Positions 16,472-24,800 of a DNA stretch of 64,000 nt are shown here, one piece after another. Source of the stretch: Erythrobacter litoralis HTCC2594 (GTDB taxonomy: Bacteria; Pseudomonadota; Alphaproteobacteria; Sphingomonadales; Sphingomonadaceae); assembly GCF_000013005.1 (NCBI RefSeq), contig NC_007722.1:2485501-2549500 (forward strand), given 5' to 3'. The notes beneath the pieces are model-generated. The model did no database searches, was not told the origin of the DNA, and was given only the letters and a program-made list of their open reading frames with translations. The stretch's first letter is position 1; the number at the start of each line of letters is the position of its first letter. The position numbers and the translations under genes are program-made.

Positions 16472-16555
16472 TCAGACCACGACCGCCCGCCCCCGGAACC
16501 CGAGGGTATTGGTCGTAGTGGTCGTGCAGACATGCGGTGCCATGTGCAGAGACAT
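16472..16555 (-). CDS. thrS leader peptide rich in threonine codons
   Basis: A 27-codon frame upstream of thrS, read from the ATG at 16555. Residues 1-10 are MSLHMAPHVC, then come five consecutive Thr codons (ACG ACC ACT ACG ACC), Asn, a sixth Thr, LGFRGRAVVV and a TGA stop. A run of Thr codons before threonyl-tRNA synthetase is very unlikely by chance and matches the design of attenuator leader peptides. A second in-frame ATG at 16543 would give 23 residues. A possible promoter (TTGAAA, 16 bases, TTATGT) overlaps the first ATG and would favour the second start, nearly leaderless. The Shine-Dalgarno sequence is weak. Confidence 0.7.
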   Translation of the reverse strand: MSLHMAPHVCTTTTTNTLGFRGRAVVV

Positions 16556-16588
16556 AACCCCGCACCGCCGAATTTTCAATGACGACGG

Positions 16589-16622
16589 AAAAGGGCCCGC
16601 ACCATGACGGCGCGAGCCCTTG
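16589..16622 (-). terminator. rho-independent terminator after the small membrane-protein gene
   Basis: On the minus strand a 13-pair stem beginning AAGGGCTCGCGCC (two G-T pairs) closes a GTCAT loop and runs into TTTT. It lies 18 bases beyond the stop of the 90-residue gene at 16640 and just before the thrS leader region. Confidence 0.82.
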
Positions 16623-16639
16623 AATTCGAATCGGTTGTC

Positions 16640-16912
16640 TTATGCTGCGGTCGGTTGCGGGACCGATGCCGGCTGTTTGGGCAGTTCCGACACGTTGGTG
16701 GCGGGCGTATCCGTTTTCGGCTCTTCCTTGCGGTCCATGTATTTCTTTACCGCATAGCCGCCCACGCCCATCGCCACCATTGCAGGCAGGCTCAGGCGGC
16801 GCAGGACCATCGGAACCGCCGCGCCAATGACGGCCCCGGTCGGGCCGCCGATGCCGCGTGCGTTCTGTGCCAGCTTTCCGCCCACGAGGGCGCCGATCAT
16901 CTTGCCAATCAT
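16640..16912 (-). CDS. small glycine-rich membrane protein of unknown function
   Basis: A 90-residue protein starting MIGKMIGALVGGKLAQN. Residues 1-35 are glycine- and alanine-rich like a glycine-zipper segment, and residues 40-56 are hydrophobic. The C-terminal third is hydrophilic and proline-rich (EEPKTDTPATNVSELPKQP). I chose ATG 16912 because AAGGAGATTGAC immediately precedes it; the longer upstream frame is not supported. It is divergent from nothing close: PhoD lies upstream in the same direction with a 77-base gap. The function is unknown; related proteins of this style are common in Erythrobacteraceae. Confidence 0.75.
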   Translation of the reverse strand: MIGKMIGALVGGKLAQNARGIGGPTGAVIGAAVPMVLRRLSLPAMVAMGVGGYAVKKYMDRKEEPKTDTPATNVSELPKQPASVPQPTAA

Positions 16913-16989
16913 GTCAATCTCCTTCTTTGGGAAATCAACGGGATAGACCGGCAAAAGTTCCAGCGGCCTTGCCGCAGACCGACAACCGT

Positions 16990-18648
16990 TCAACCGATGT
17001 CGAGCGTCCGGCTGCCCGCAACAGAGGTGATGCGCTTGGTCCCGGCGAGCGCGGTGCCCTGTTGGCGGATCGAGCCGAGGAAATGATAGTCCGCAATTGC
17101 GCGTTCGGGCGTCAGTTCGACCGCGAGATAGCCGCGCTGCGAGGTGTCGGCCCATTTGAGCTGCGGGTTCTCGGAAACGATGCCGCTCGCAAAGGTCCTG
17201 GGATCGATGGCCGACAGGTAGCTTTCGGCGCCCGGCGACGTGACGCTCTGTCCGCCGAATTCGACGCCGACCTTTTCGCCCGCATGATCGAGCTCGAATG
17301 CCCACGCATTATGCGTGTCGCCCGCCAGCACCAACAGATCGGCACCGGCCTCGAGCGATGCCGCGAACAGGCGCTCGCGCGCTGCGGGATAGCCGTCCCA
17401 TGCGTCCATATTGAAGGGTATGCCGGCGGACCCCGCCAGCACCGCGGCCAGCAGGCGCTGGCGCGCGAATTCGGGGATGGCATCGCCAACGGCGGTGGCG
17501 AGCGAACCCGGCGTACGCGAGGATCCCATCAACACCTGCTGCGCGAGCACCTGCCAAGTCTTGCCCGCCGCTTTCGAGCGCCTGAGACCATCGGCGAGCC
17601 ATGTCTCCTGCTGGGCACCCAGCACCGTGCGTGCCGGATCGCGATAGTCGCCATCCCGGAATGCTATCAGGGCTCGCATGGCCTCTTCGGGCGACGATTT
17701 TTCTTGCAGCACATCGCCGATGCTGAACTGTTTGGAACGGGCCTCGAGCCGCGTTTCGAGGCGGAAGATCGTGGCGAGATCGCCGATCTCGTAGCTCGCC
17801 CAGTCCTCGTCGCTCACCGGCAGCCATTCGCGATAGGCGCGCACCGCCGCCCGTTTGCGCACACTCCATTCGCCTTCGGTCTCGGGCTGGTGGTTTTCGG
17901 CGCCGGTCGCGTAGCTGTCGTTGGCGCTTTCGTGGTCGTCCCAGCCTAGGATCATCGGATAAAGCTGGGTCAGGCGGCGCAAATCCGGATCGCGGCGATA
18001 GGTCGCATGGCGCAAGCGATAATCGGCCAGGTTGACGGTTTCCGAGCGCGGGTCGAGGAAGCGGCCGGGCAGCGCTTGGTCGGCGGAGGGATAGCGTCCC
18101 GGCTGGTATTCGTAGAAATAGTCGCCGGTATGGACCAGCAGGTCGAAGGCGTTGCTTTCGGCGGCGTGGCGGTAGGCGTTGAACCAGCCGTAGCCGATAT
18201 TGGCGCAGGAGAAGACCGCCATGCGGAAGCGGTCGACCGCGCCCTGCGGCAGCGTGCGCGTGCGCCCTTCCTCCGACACATTCCCGGCGGCGTCGCGGAA
18301 GCGATAGAGATACCAGGCGCCCGGACGCAGACCTTCCGCCCTGGGCTTGATGCACCAGTCGCTGTCCGGCGAAGCTTCGATTTCCCCGCCCGCCACGACC
18401 TGGCCGCCGTCGGCTTCCTTCACCTCCCACGCCACCATGGTCGTTTGCTCGGCAACGTAGCGCGACCATAGCAGCACTGACGTGGCGCCGGGTTCGCCGC
18501 TGGCGACGCCATGGGTGAAGCCCCGCTCGCCGATCCGTGCCGAGAGCGGCACCGAAACCAGCCCGGCGCCGAGGCCGATGCCCTTGAGCAGGCCGCGCCG
18601 GTCGAGCGCGGGCAATCGGGCGGCGGCGGGCAGTTCGGTCGAAATCAT
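16990..18648 (-). CDS. phoD: alkaline phosphatase D family protein
   Basis: A 552-residue PhoD-type phosphatase/phosphodiesterase of the metallophosphoesterase fold. The N-terminus carries a twin-arginine signal (DRRGLLKGIGLGAG), so it is exported folded by Tat. Metal-binding motifs are seen in order: SCANIGYGWFN, HTGDYFYEY, GWDDHESANDSY, and a later LAGDTHNAWAFEL. These match the Fe/Ca-binding layout of PhoD. The length is typical. No Pho box was recognised upstream. It may release phosphate from phosphodiesters or teichoic-like substrates. Confidence 0.9.
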   Translation of the reverse strand: MISTELPAAARLPALDRRGLLKGIGLGAGLVSVPLSARIGERGFTHGVASGEPGATSVLLWSRYVAEQTTMVAWEVKEADGGQVVAGGEIEASPDSDWCIKPRAEGLRPGAWYLYRFRDAAGNVSEEGRTRTLPQGAVDRFRMAVFSCANIGYGWFNAYRHAAESNAFDLLVHTGDYFYEYQPGRYPSADQALPGRFLDPRSETVNLADYRLRHATYRRDPDLRRLTQLYPMILGWDDHESANDSYATGAENHQPETEGEWSVRKRAAVRAYREWLPVSDEDWASYEIGDLATIFRLETRLEARSKQFSIGDVLQEKSSPEEAMRALIAFRDGDYRDPARTVLGAQQETWLADGLRRSKAAGKTWQVLAQQVLMGSSRTPGSLATAVGDAIPEFARQRLLAAVLAGSAGIPFNMDAWDGYPAARERLFAASLEAGADLLVLAGDTHNAWAFELDHAGEKVGVEFGGQSVTSPGAESYLSAIDPRTFASGIVSENPQLKWADTSQRGYLAVELTPERAIADYHFLGSIRQQGTALAGTKRITSVAGSRTLDIG

Positions 18649-18735
18649 CGCGGTCTCCTCTTGCCCGATCCCATGCCCTTCAAGCGTGACGGCTACAAGT
18701 CAGTCAGCCGCTCACGGAAAGGAGCCTGTTCAATA

Positions 18736-18781
18736 TGACAAGACTGCTTGACTTCTGCGAGGATAAGTGACAAGTGTGCTT
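18736..18781. promoter_or_regulatory. direct repeat upstream of the XRE module
   Basis: The sequence TGACAAGACTGCTT (18736-18749) recurs as TGACAAGTGTGCTT (18768-18781), 12 of 14 bases identical, spaced 32 bases (about three helical turns). It lies just ahead of the four-gene operon containing an XRE regulator, so it is a candidate autoregulatory operator. Confidence 0.45.
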
Positions 18782-18806
18782 TCCATAAACGAAAGGAAGC
18801 TTGACA

Positions 18807-18977
18807 ATGACGCAGCAGATTAAGGTGATGATGTGGGCCGCCTTCATCATCGGCATCGCCATGGTCCTCAATGAGCAGGGGCTGTCGTCCGGTGCCTCAT
18901 TCGGCATCGTCGCGGGCCTTGCCGGCGCGGCGATCGGCAGCATGAGCAGCCGGTGCGGCGCGCGGGGGTGCATGTGA
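18807..18977 (+). CDS. small membrane protein of the XRE module
   Basis: A 56-residue protein starting MTQQIKVMMWAAFIIGIAM, with two hydrophobic segments (about residues 8-22 and 31-45) separated by NEQGLSSG. GAAAGGAAG lies seven to fifteen bases upstream of the ATG as a ribosome site. Its TGA overlaps a GTG start of the next gene, so the two are probably coupled. It is the first gene of the operon at 18807-19892. I do not recognise a named family. Confidence 0.6.
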   Translation: MTQQIKVMMWAAFIIGIAMVLNEQGLSSGASFGIVAGLAGAAIGSMSSRCGARGCM

Positions 18978-19591
18978 CCGAGGCGGCGGAGTCTGTGGGT
19001 CGCAGCCCCTTCTTCTGGGGCGGGCTGATGTTCGGCGCGTATGGCGCAATCGCCGGGCTGGCCTTCACAGGCGCTATCGAAGGCATGGCCGTCCTTCTCA
19101 TCATGCTCGCACCGATGGGCCTGATGATCCCGCTGATCCGATCCGCCAACCGGCGCGTCGATGCGGGCGGAACCGCGTGTCTCAACAAAGGCGAGGCGCA
19201 GAAGCGTTACCTCAAGCGCGTCGCCATCTCGACCTCGCTCTACATGATCGCGATCGCCCTGATGGTGCTGGTCGAAAATTCGGACGGACGGGCCGAGACG
19301 CTGCGCATCCTCGTGGCCGTCCTCCCCGGCCTCGCGGTGATCGGGGTCTTCTGGGCCATCGGGCGGCTGATCGTCGAGGAACAGGACGAGTTCATCCGCA
19401 TGCTGGTGATCCGCCAGTCGCTGATCGCGACCGGCTTTGCGCTGAGCATCGCATCGGTCTGGGGCTTCCTCGAGCAAGTCGAAGCAGTGCCGCACCTGCC
19501 CGCCTATTGGTGGGCGGTCGCCTGGTTCTTCGGCCTCGCGATCGGCGCAGCGGCCAATCGCATCACCTACGGCAGCTGGGGCGCGGTATGA
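18974..19591 (+). CDS. multi-pass membrane protein paired with an XRE regulator
   Basis: About 205 residues with five or six hydrophobic segments (for example GLMFGAYGAIAGLAF, MAVLLIMLAPMGLMIPL, LYMIAIALMVLV, ILVAVLPGLAVIGVFW and the final WWAVAWFFGLAIGAA). I prefer GTG 18974, which overlaps the preceding stop (GTGA); GTG 18953 and 18968 are alternatives. The stop overlaps the XRE start by four bases. Membrane protein plus a short HTH regulator is a recurrent bacterial pairing, but its signal is not known. No enzyme motif is seen. Confidence 0.72.
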   Translation: MTEAAESVGRSPFFWGGLMFGAYGAIAGLAFTGAIEGMAVLLIMLAPMGLMIPLIRSANRRVDAGGTACLNKGEAQKRYLKRVAISTSLYMIAIALMVLVENSDGRAETLRILVAVLPGLAVIGVFWAIGRLIVEEQDEFIRMLVIRQSLIATGFALSIASVWGFLEQVEAVPHLPAYWWAVAWFFGLAIGAAANRITYGSWGAV

Positions 19592-19788
19592 AGAACCGCC
19601 TCAAGGTCCTGCGCGCCGAGCGCGACTGGAGCCAGCAGGACCTTGCCGATCGGCTTGGTGTTTCGCGCCAGAGCGTGAATGCGATCGAGACGGGTCGCTA
19701 CGACCCTTCGCTTCCGCTGGCGTTCAGGATTGCCGATGTATTCGCATTGCGGATCGAGGAGATCTTCCAGCGGGAGACGGAAGAATGA
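19588..19788 (+). CDS. short XRE-family HTH transcriptional regulator
   Basis: A 66-residue protein that is almost only a Cro/C1-type helix-turn-helix: MKNRLKVLRAERDWSQQDLA, then LGVSRQSVNAIETGRYDPS, with the recognition helix in SRQSVNAIE. There is no sensory domain. It is translationally coupled on both sides (ATGA overlaps), so it is made in step with the membrane protein. It probably represses its own operon at the repeat 18736-18781; this is inferred from position only. Confidence 0.85.
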   Translation: MKNRLKVLRAERDWSQQDLADRLGVSRQSVNAIETGRYDPSLPLAFRIADVFALRIEEIFQRETEE

Positions 19789-19892
19789 AACGATTGATGT
19801 TTCTTTGCGCTGCGGCGCTGGTGCTGGCCGGCTGTGCCGGGCCGATTTGCGAGACCGCGGCCGACAGGATGAGCGTTCCGGCAGCGTGCTGA
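19785..19892 (+). CDS. 35-residue lipoprotein
   Basis: A short frame overlapping the regulator stop by four bases. It begins MKRLMFLCAAALVLAGC, a complete lipoprotein signal with lipobox LAGC, leaving a mature part of only about 19 residues with two further cysteines (ICETAADRM and the final Cys). It is the last gene of the coupled module. No homologous family is recognised. The exact overlap and signal peptide support it being real. Confidence 0.55.
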   Translation: MKRLMFLCAAALVLAGCAGPICETAADRMSVPAAC

Positions 19893-19932
19893 CCTTGCCT
19901 AATGCGCCCGGGTGCGGGCATGACGCCTGCCG

Positions 19933-20664
19933 ATGAGCGACGTCCGATATCATACCATGCCCGATGGGCTGCGCATTGCCTTCCGCCTGCTGGAAGGGCG
20001 CGGCCCCACCCTTGTGTTCCTGCCCGGCTACATGTCCGACATGAGCGGCGGAAAGGCGAGCGCCTTGTTCGAATGGGCGCGCGGGCGGGGGCAGGCTTGC
20101 CTGTTGCTCGACTATTCCGGCTGCGGCATGAGCGACGGCCAATTTGCCGATGGCACGTTGAGCAACTGGCGGGACGAGGTCCTCGCGCTGGTCGATGCCT
20201 ATTGCGAGGGGCCGGTGATTGTCATCGGTTCGTCGATGGGTGGCTGGCTCAACCTGATGGTCGGGCTGGCGCTGGGCGAGCGGTTGGCGGGGCTGGTCGG
20301 CATCGCCTCGGCCCCGGACTTCACCGACTGGGGGCGCACCGATGCCGAGAAGGCGAAGCTGGCGGCGGGCGAGACGGTGTTCGAGGACAATCCCTATGGC
20401 GCGGAGTCGACGCCCTTTCATCCCGGCTTCTGGGCCGACGGCGAGGCCAGCAAGCTGCTGGAGGGCGAGATCGCCCTCACCTGCCCTGTGCGCCTGATCC
20501 ACGGTCAACGCGATGCCGACGTGCCGTGGCAGATCAGCCTGCGCCTTGCCGAAGCGCTCGAGTCGCGGGATGTCGTCGTGACGCTGGTGAAAGACGGCGA
20601 CCACCGACTGTCGCGCGAGCAGGATATCAACCGCCTGCTGCACATTGTAGGAGAAGTGGCATGA
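19933..20664 (+). CDS. alpha/beta hydrolase
   Basis: A 243-residue serine hydrolase of the alpha/beta fold. The oxyanion region reads LVFLPGYMSDM, the nucleophile elbow is GSSMGGW, and the catalytic His is probably in KDGDHRLS near the C-terminus with an Asp in GQRDADVPW. It is similar in layout to carboxylesterases of the ABHD10/palmitoyl-thioesterase type. Its stop overlaps the LLM oxidoreductase start (ATGA). The substrate is unknown. Confidence 0.86.
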   Translation: MSDVRYHTMPDGLRIAFRLLEGRGPTLVFLPGYMSDMSGGKASALFEWARGRGQACLLLDYSGCGMSDGQFADGTLSNWRDEVLALVDAYCEGPVIVIGSSMGGWLNLMVGLALGERLAGLVGIASAPDFTDWGRTDAEKAKLAAGETVFEDNPYGAESTPFHPGFWADGEASKLLEGEIALTCPVRLIHGQRDADVPWQISLRLAEALESRDVVVTLVKDGDHRLSREQDINRLLHIVGEVA

Positions 20665-21656
20665 TGCAGCTTTCCGTTCTCGACCTGGTGCCGGTCCGCG
20701 AAGGCGGAACCGTGGCCGAAGCTTTTGCCGCCGCGACCGACCTTGCCAGGACTGCGGAGACCGAGGGCTATCACCGCTTCTGGGTCGCAGAACATCACGC
20801 GATGGAGGGCATTGCGGGCGGGGCGACCGCCGTCGTCCTGTCGCATCTCGGCAACGCAACTTCGACCATTCGCATCGGCGCGGGCGGCATCATGCTGCCC
20901 AATCATACGCCGTTCCAGATTGCCGAGCAATTCGGCACGCTCGACGCGCTGTTTCCGGGCCGCATCGACCTCGGGCTGGGTCGCGCGCCCGGTGCCGGGC
21001 CCGAGCTGCAGCGCGCGCTACGCAAGGATCTGGGCGCCGCCTCACAATATTTCCCACAGGATGTGGTGGAACTGCGTGCGCTACTGACCGGCGATGTCGA
21101 GCTGCCAATCGCGGCCACGCCCGGCCTTGGCGCGAAGGTCGAGTTGTGGATGCTCGGCTCCAGCCTCTTTGGCGCGCAACTCGCCGCCAAGCTGGGCCTG
21201 CCCTATGCGTTCGCATCGCATTTCGCGCCCGACCATCTCGACGAAGCGCTGGAAATCTATCGCCGAGATTTCCAGCCGTCGCAGACACTCGACCGACCGC
21301 ATGTCATGGCCGGAATGCAGGTGATCTGCGCCGACACCGATGAGGACGCGCGGTTGCTGTCGTCGAGCCAGGCGCAGGCTTTCGTGCGCTTGCGCAGTGG
21401 CAACCCCGGCAAGCTGCCGCCGCCGATCGAGGATTATCGCGAAACGCTCCCGGCGCCGGCCAGGGCGATGCTGGTGCACCTCGAACAGGCCGCCGCCGTG
21501 GGCTCGCCCGGGACGGTGCGCGAGAAGATCGAAGCCTTCGTCACGCGCACGCAAGCCGACGAGATAATCGTCGCGGGATCGACCTACGAACCCGAGGCAC
21601 GTTGCCGCTCGCTGGAGCTTACACAGCACGCCATCACGGAGTTGCACGCGGCATGA
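20661..21656 (+). CDS. LLM class flavin-dependent oxidoreductase
   Basis: A 331-residue luciferase-like monooxygenase using reduced FMN. The N-terminus MMQLSVLDLVPVREGGT and the motif HRFWVAEHHAMEGIA are hallmarks of the MsnO8/YhbW-like branch of the family; then IGAGGIMLPNHTPF and RIDLGLGRAPG follow. The start is the first ATG of ATGATG at 20661, overlapping the hydrolase stop by four bases. Pairing with a hydrolase suggests a two-step conversion, but the substrate is unknown. Confidence 0.88.
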   Translation: MMQLSVLDLVPVREGGTVAEAFAAATDLARTAETEGYHRFWVAEHHAMEGIAGGATAVVLSHLGNATSTIRIGAGGIMLPNHTPFQIAEQFGTLDALFPGRIDLGLGRAPGAGPELQRALRKDLGAASQYFPQDVVELRALLTGDVELPIAATPGLGAKVELWMLGSSLFGAQLAAKLGLPYAFASHFAPDHLDEALEIYRRDFQPSQTLDRPHVMAGMQVICADTDEDARLLSSSQAQAFVRLRSGNPGKLPPPIEDYRETLPAPARAMLVHLEQAAAVGSPGTVREKIEAFVTRTQADEIIVAGSTYEPEARCRSLELTQHAITELHAA

Positions 21657-21805
21657 CCGAACGGACAGGGAAGACTAAAGAGTCCCGGCACGCTATGCTT
21701 GCAGGACCAAAAGCAAAGGCCTAACGGCGAAATAATACTACGCCCGGCTATAACGATTGAATAAGCCGGATCGTGGGCGGGAAGGGACCAAGGAGCGCTC
21801 GACCA

Positions 21806-24800
21806 ATGGGCACCAGCGAGGATGCCGTAGCGGCGAAGGCCGGTTCGAAACTAAACAAGGCGCTGACCAAGCGGCTCAAGGATTCGATGCTCCCCGGCGA
21901 CGACCCTTTCGCCAAGGGCGGGATCGAGGAAGCGGCAAAGTTCGTGCTGTCCGCAGCCGCGTCGCGCAAGCCGGGTTCCGCCAAGATCGCCATGGCCTCC
22001 GCGCTGGAAGACCGGCGCTATCTGCGCATTGCTATCGTCAATGACGACATGCCGTTCCTGGTCGATTCGGTTGCGGCCACCATCGCCTCGCACGGCCTTT
22101 CGATCGATCGGCTGGTCCACCCGGTCCTGCGTGTCGAGCGCGACGACGATAACCGGCTGATCGGTTTCGCCAGGAACCAGGCGGCGGGCGATGCGGAATC
22201 GATGATCTACATCGAAACCGAACGCGCCGATGCAAAAGAGCGCCGCGAGCTCGAAAAGGCGCTCAAGGTCACGCTTGCCGATGTCCGCGCGGCGGTCGAG
22301 GATTGGCCGCTGGTGCAGCATCTGATGCGCCAGGATGCAGCCAGCCTCGGCGAGAGCGAAGGTGCGAAGCTCTTGCAATGGCTCAACAGCGGCATGCTGA
22401 CCCAGCTCGGTCACGTCACCCGCTATCGCGACGGCACGCTCGACGAGATGCTCGGCATCTGTCGCCAGAGCGCCGACCAGATACTCGCCGATTCCTCCTA
22501 CGAGCGCGCCTTCGAATGGTTCGACGATGCCAGCGAGCGCACCACCCGCGCGCCGCTGGTCGTCAAGGCCAACCGCCCCTCGAACGTCCACCGCCGCGTG
22601 CCGCTCGACCTGTTCATCGTGCCCCGCGTCGAGGACGGCCAGGTCGTGGCGCTGTCGGTTCATGCGGGCGTCTGGACGAGCGCCGCGCTCGCCGCCAAGC
22701 CGGGCAAGGTGCCTGTCCTGCGAGCGCACCTGGACGATCTGCTGCGCGAATTCGCATTCGATCCCAACGGCCATGCCGGCAAGGCGCTGGTGCACGCGGT
22801 TACTACCCTGCCCTACGATCTGACGATCGGCTTCGAACAGGCCGATCTGCGCCGTGTTGCGACCACCATGATGGGGCTGGTCGACCGCCCGCGCCCACGC
22901 CTCAGCCTGGTCGAAGCGCCGCTCGCCCGCCACCTGTTCGCGTTCGCGTGGATGCCGCGCGACATGATGTCGACCGATGTGCGCCGACGCATCCAGGCCA
23001 TGCTGGAGCGCGAGACGGGATCGCAATTGCTCGACTGGAGCCTCGAAATCGAAGGCGGCACGCTTGCCATGCTCAGGTTCGTGCTCGACATTCGCGCGTT
23101 CGACGGCGCGATCGACGAGGATACGTTCGAAGACCAGATGCAGGCCATGCTGCGCGGCTGGCCGGAAGCGGTCGAAACGGCGCTCGGCGAGATGCACGAA
23201 AGCGGGCGAGCGGCGGCGCTGGCCGCACGCTACAGGGATGCCTTCCCGGCGTTCTATCGCGACGATTATGGACCCGGCGAAGCCGCAATCGATATCGACC
23301 GACTGCACAGCCTGTCGGCATCCGTGGAAAGCGGTGCGAACATCCGGGGGGTGAGGCTGTACCGCAAGGCCGGCGACGACCCGAACCAGTTGCGCCTCAA
23401 GGTGTACCAGATCGCCGGCGAATTGCCCTTGTCCGACGCCGTGCCGGCGCTCGAAAATTTCGGCTTCGACGTGCTTTCGGAGATTCCGACCCCGCTGGAC
23501 GACGGGGAGTTCGGGACGATCCACGACTTCCTTCTCGGCCTGCCGACGGCGGATCCGATCGAAAAGCTGCTCGAACGCGCCGAGACAGTCGAAGTGGCCA
23601 TCGCCAGCGTCCTCAACGAAGCGGCGGAGAACGACCCGTTCAACCGGCTGGTGGTCGAAGCGGGACTGACCGCACAGGCGGCGGAATGGCTGCGCGCATT
23701 TTATCGCTACCTGCGCCAGACCGGCATGGGCTTCACGATTTATACGGTCGTCGATGCCCTGTCCCGCGCGCCCGCTGTCACCAATGCGTTGATCGCGCTG
23801 TTCAAGGCCCGGCACGATCCGGCCTTCAGCGAAGATCGCGAGAAGGCGGTCAATGCGGCCCGCGCCGCGATGAAGAGCGGACTGGCCAAGGTCTCCGCCA
23901 TCAACGACGACCGCTTGCTGCGCCTTTATGGGGCGGCCATCGACGCGACCCTGCGCACCAATGCCTTTGCCGAAGCGGGCAAGGTCGCGCTCGCATTCAA
24001 GCTCGATTCCGCACAGGTGCCGAGCCTGCCCAAGCCGGTGCCATGGCGCGAGATCTTCGTTTATTCGCGTCGTGTCGAAGGCATTCACCTGCGCTCCGGC
24101 CCTGTCGCCCGCGGAGGCCTGCGCTGGTCCGACCGTCGCGACGATTTCCGCACCGAAATTCTGGGCCTGATGAAGGCTCAGAAGGTGAAGAACGCCGTTA
24201 TCGTGCCGAGCGGGGCGAAGGGCGGGTTCTATCCCAAGCAATTGCCCGATCCAGGGCGTGATCGCGCAGGCTGGGCCGCCGAAGGGCAGGCGAGCTATGA
24301 AATCTTCATCGAAACGCTGTTGTCGATCACGGACAACATCGTCGAGGGCAAGGTCGTCCATCCCGCCGATGTCGTCATCAACGATGGCGAGGACCCCTAT
24401 TTCGTGGTCGCCGCCGACAAGGGCACGGCGCGCTTTTCCGACATCGCCAACCGGATCGCGCAAGAACGCGAGTTCTGGCTCGACGATGCCTTCGCCAGCG
24501 GCGGCTCGAATGGGTACGATCACAAAGCGATGGGGATCACCGCCAAGGGCGCGTGGGTATCCGTCCAGCGGCATTTCCTCGAGATGGGCATCGACGTGCA
24601 GACCGAGCCGGTCACTGTGGTCGGCTGCGGCGACATGTCGGGCGACGTCTTCGGCAACGGCATGTTGCTGTCGAAAGCGATCAAGCTGGTCGCCGCATTC
24701 GACCACCGCCACATCTTCATCGATCCCGATCCCGACCCGGCAAAAAGCTGGAAAGAACGCAAGCGGATGTTCGACCTGCCGAGTTCGAGCTGGGAGGATT

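Noticed and set aside
16339..16533. A 64-codon frame upstream of thrS as a protein gene
   Set aside because: It runs in a different frame from the Thr-codon leader, has no ribosome site and no family pattern.
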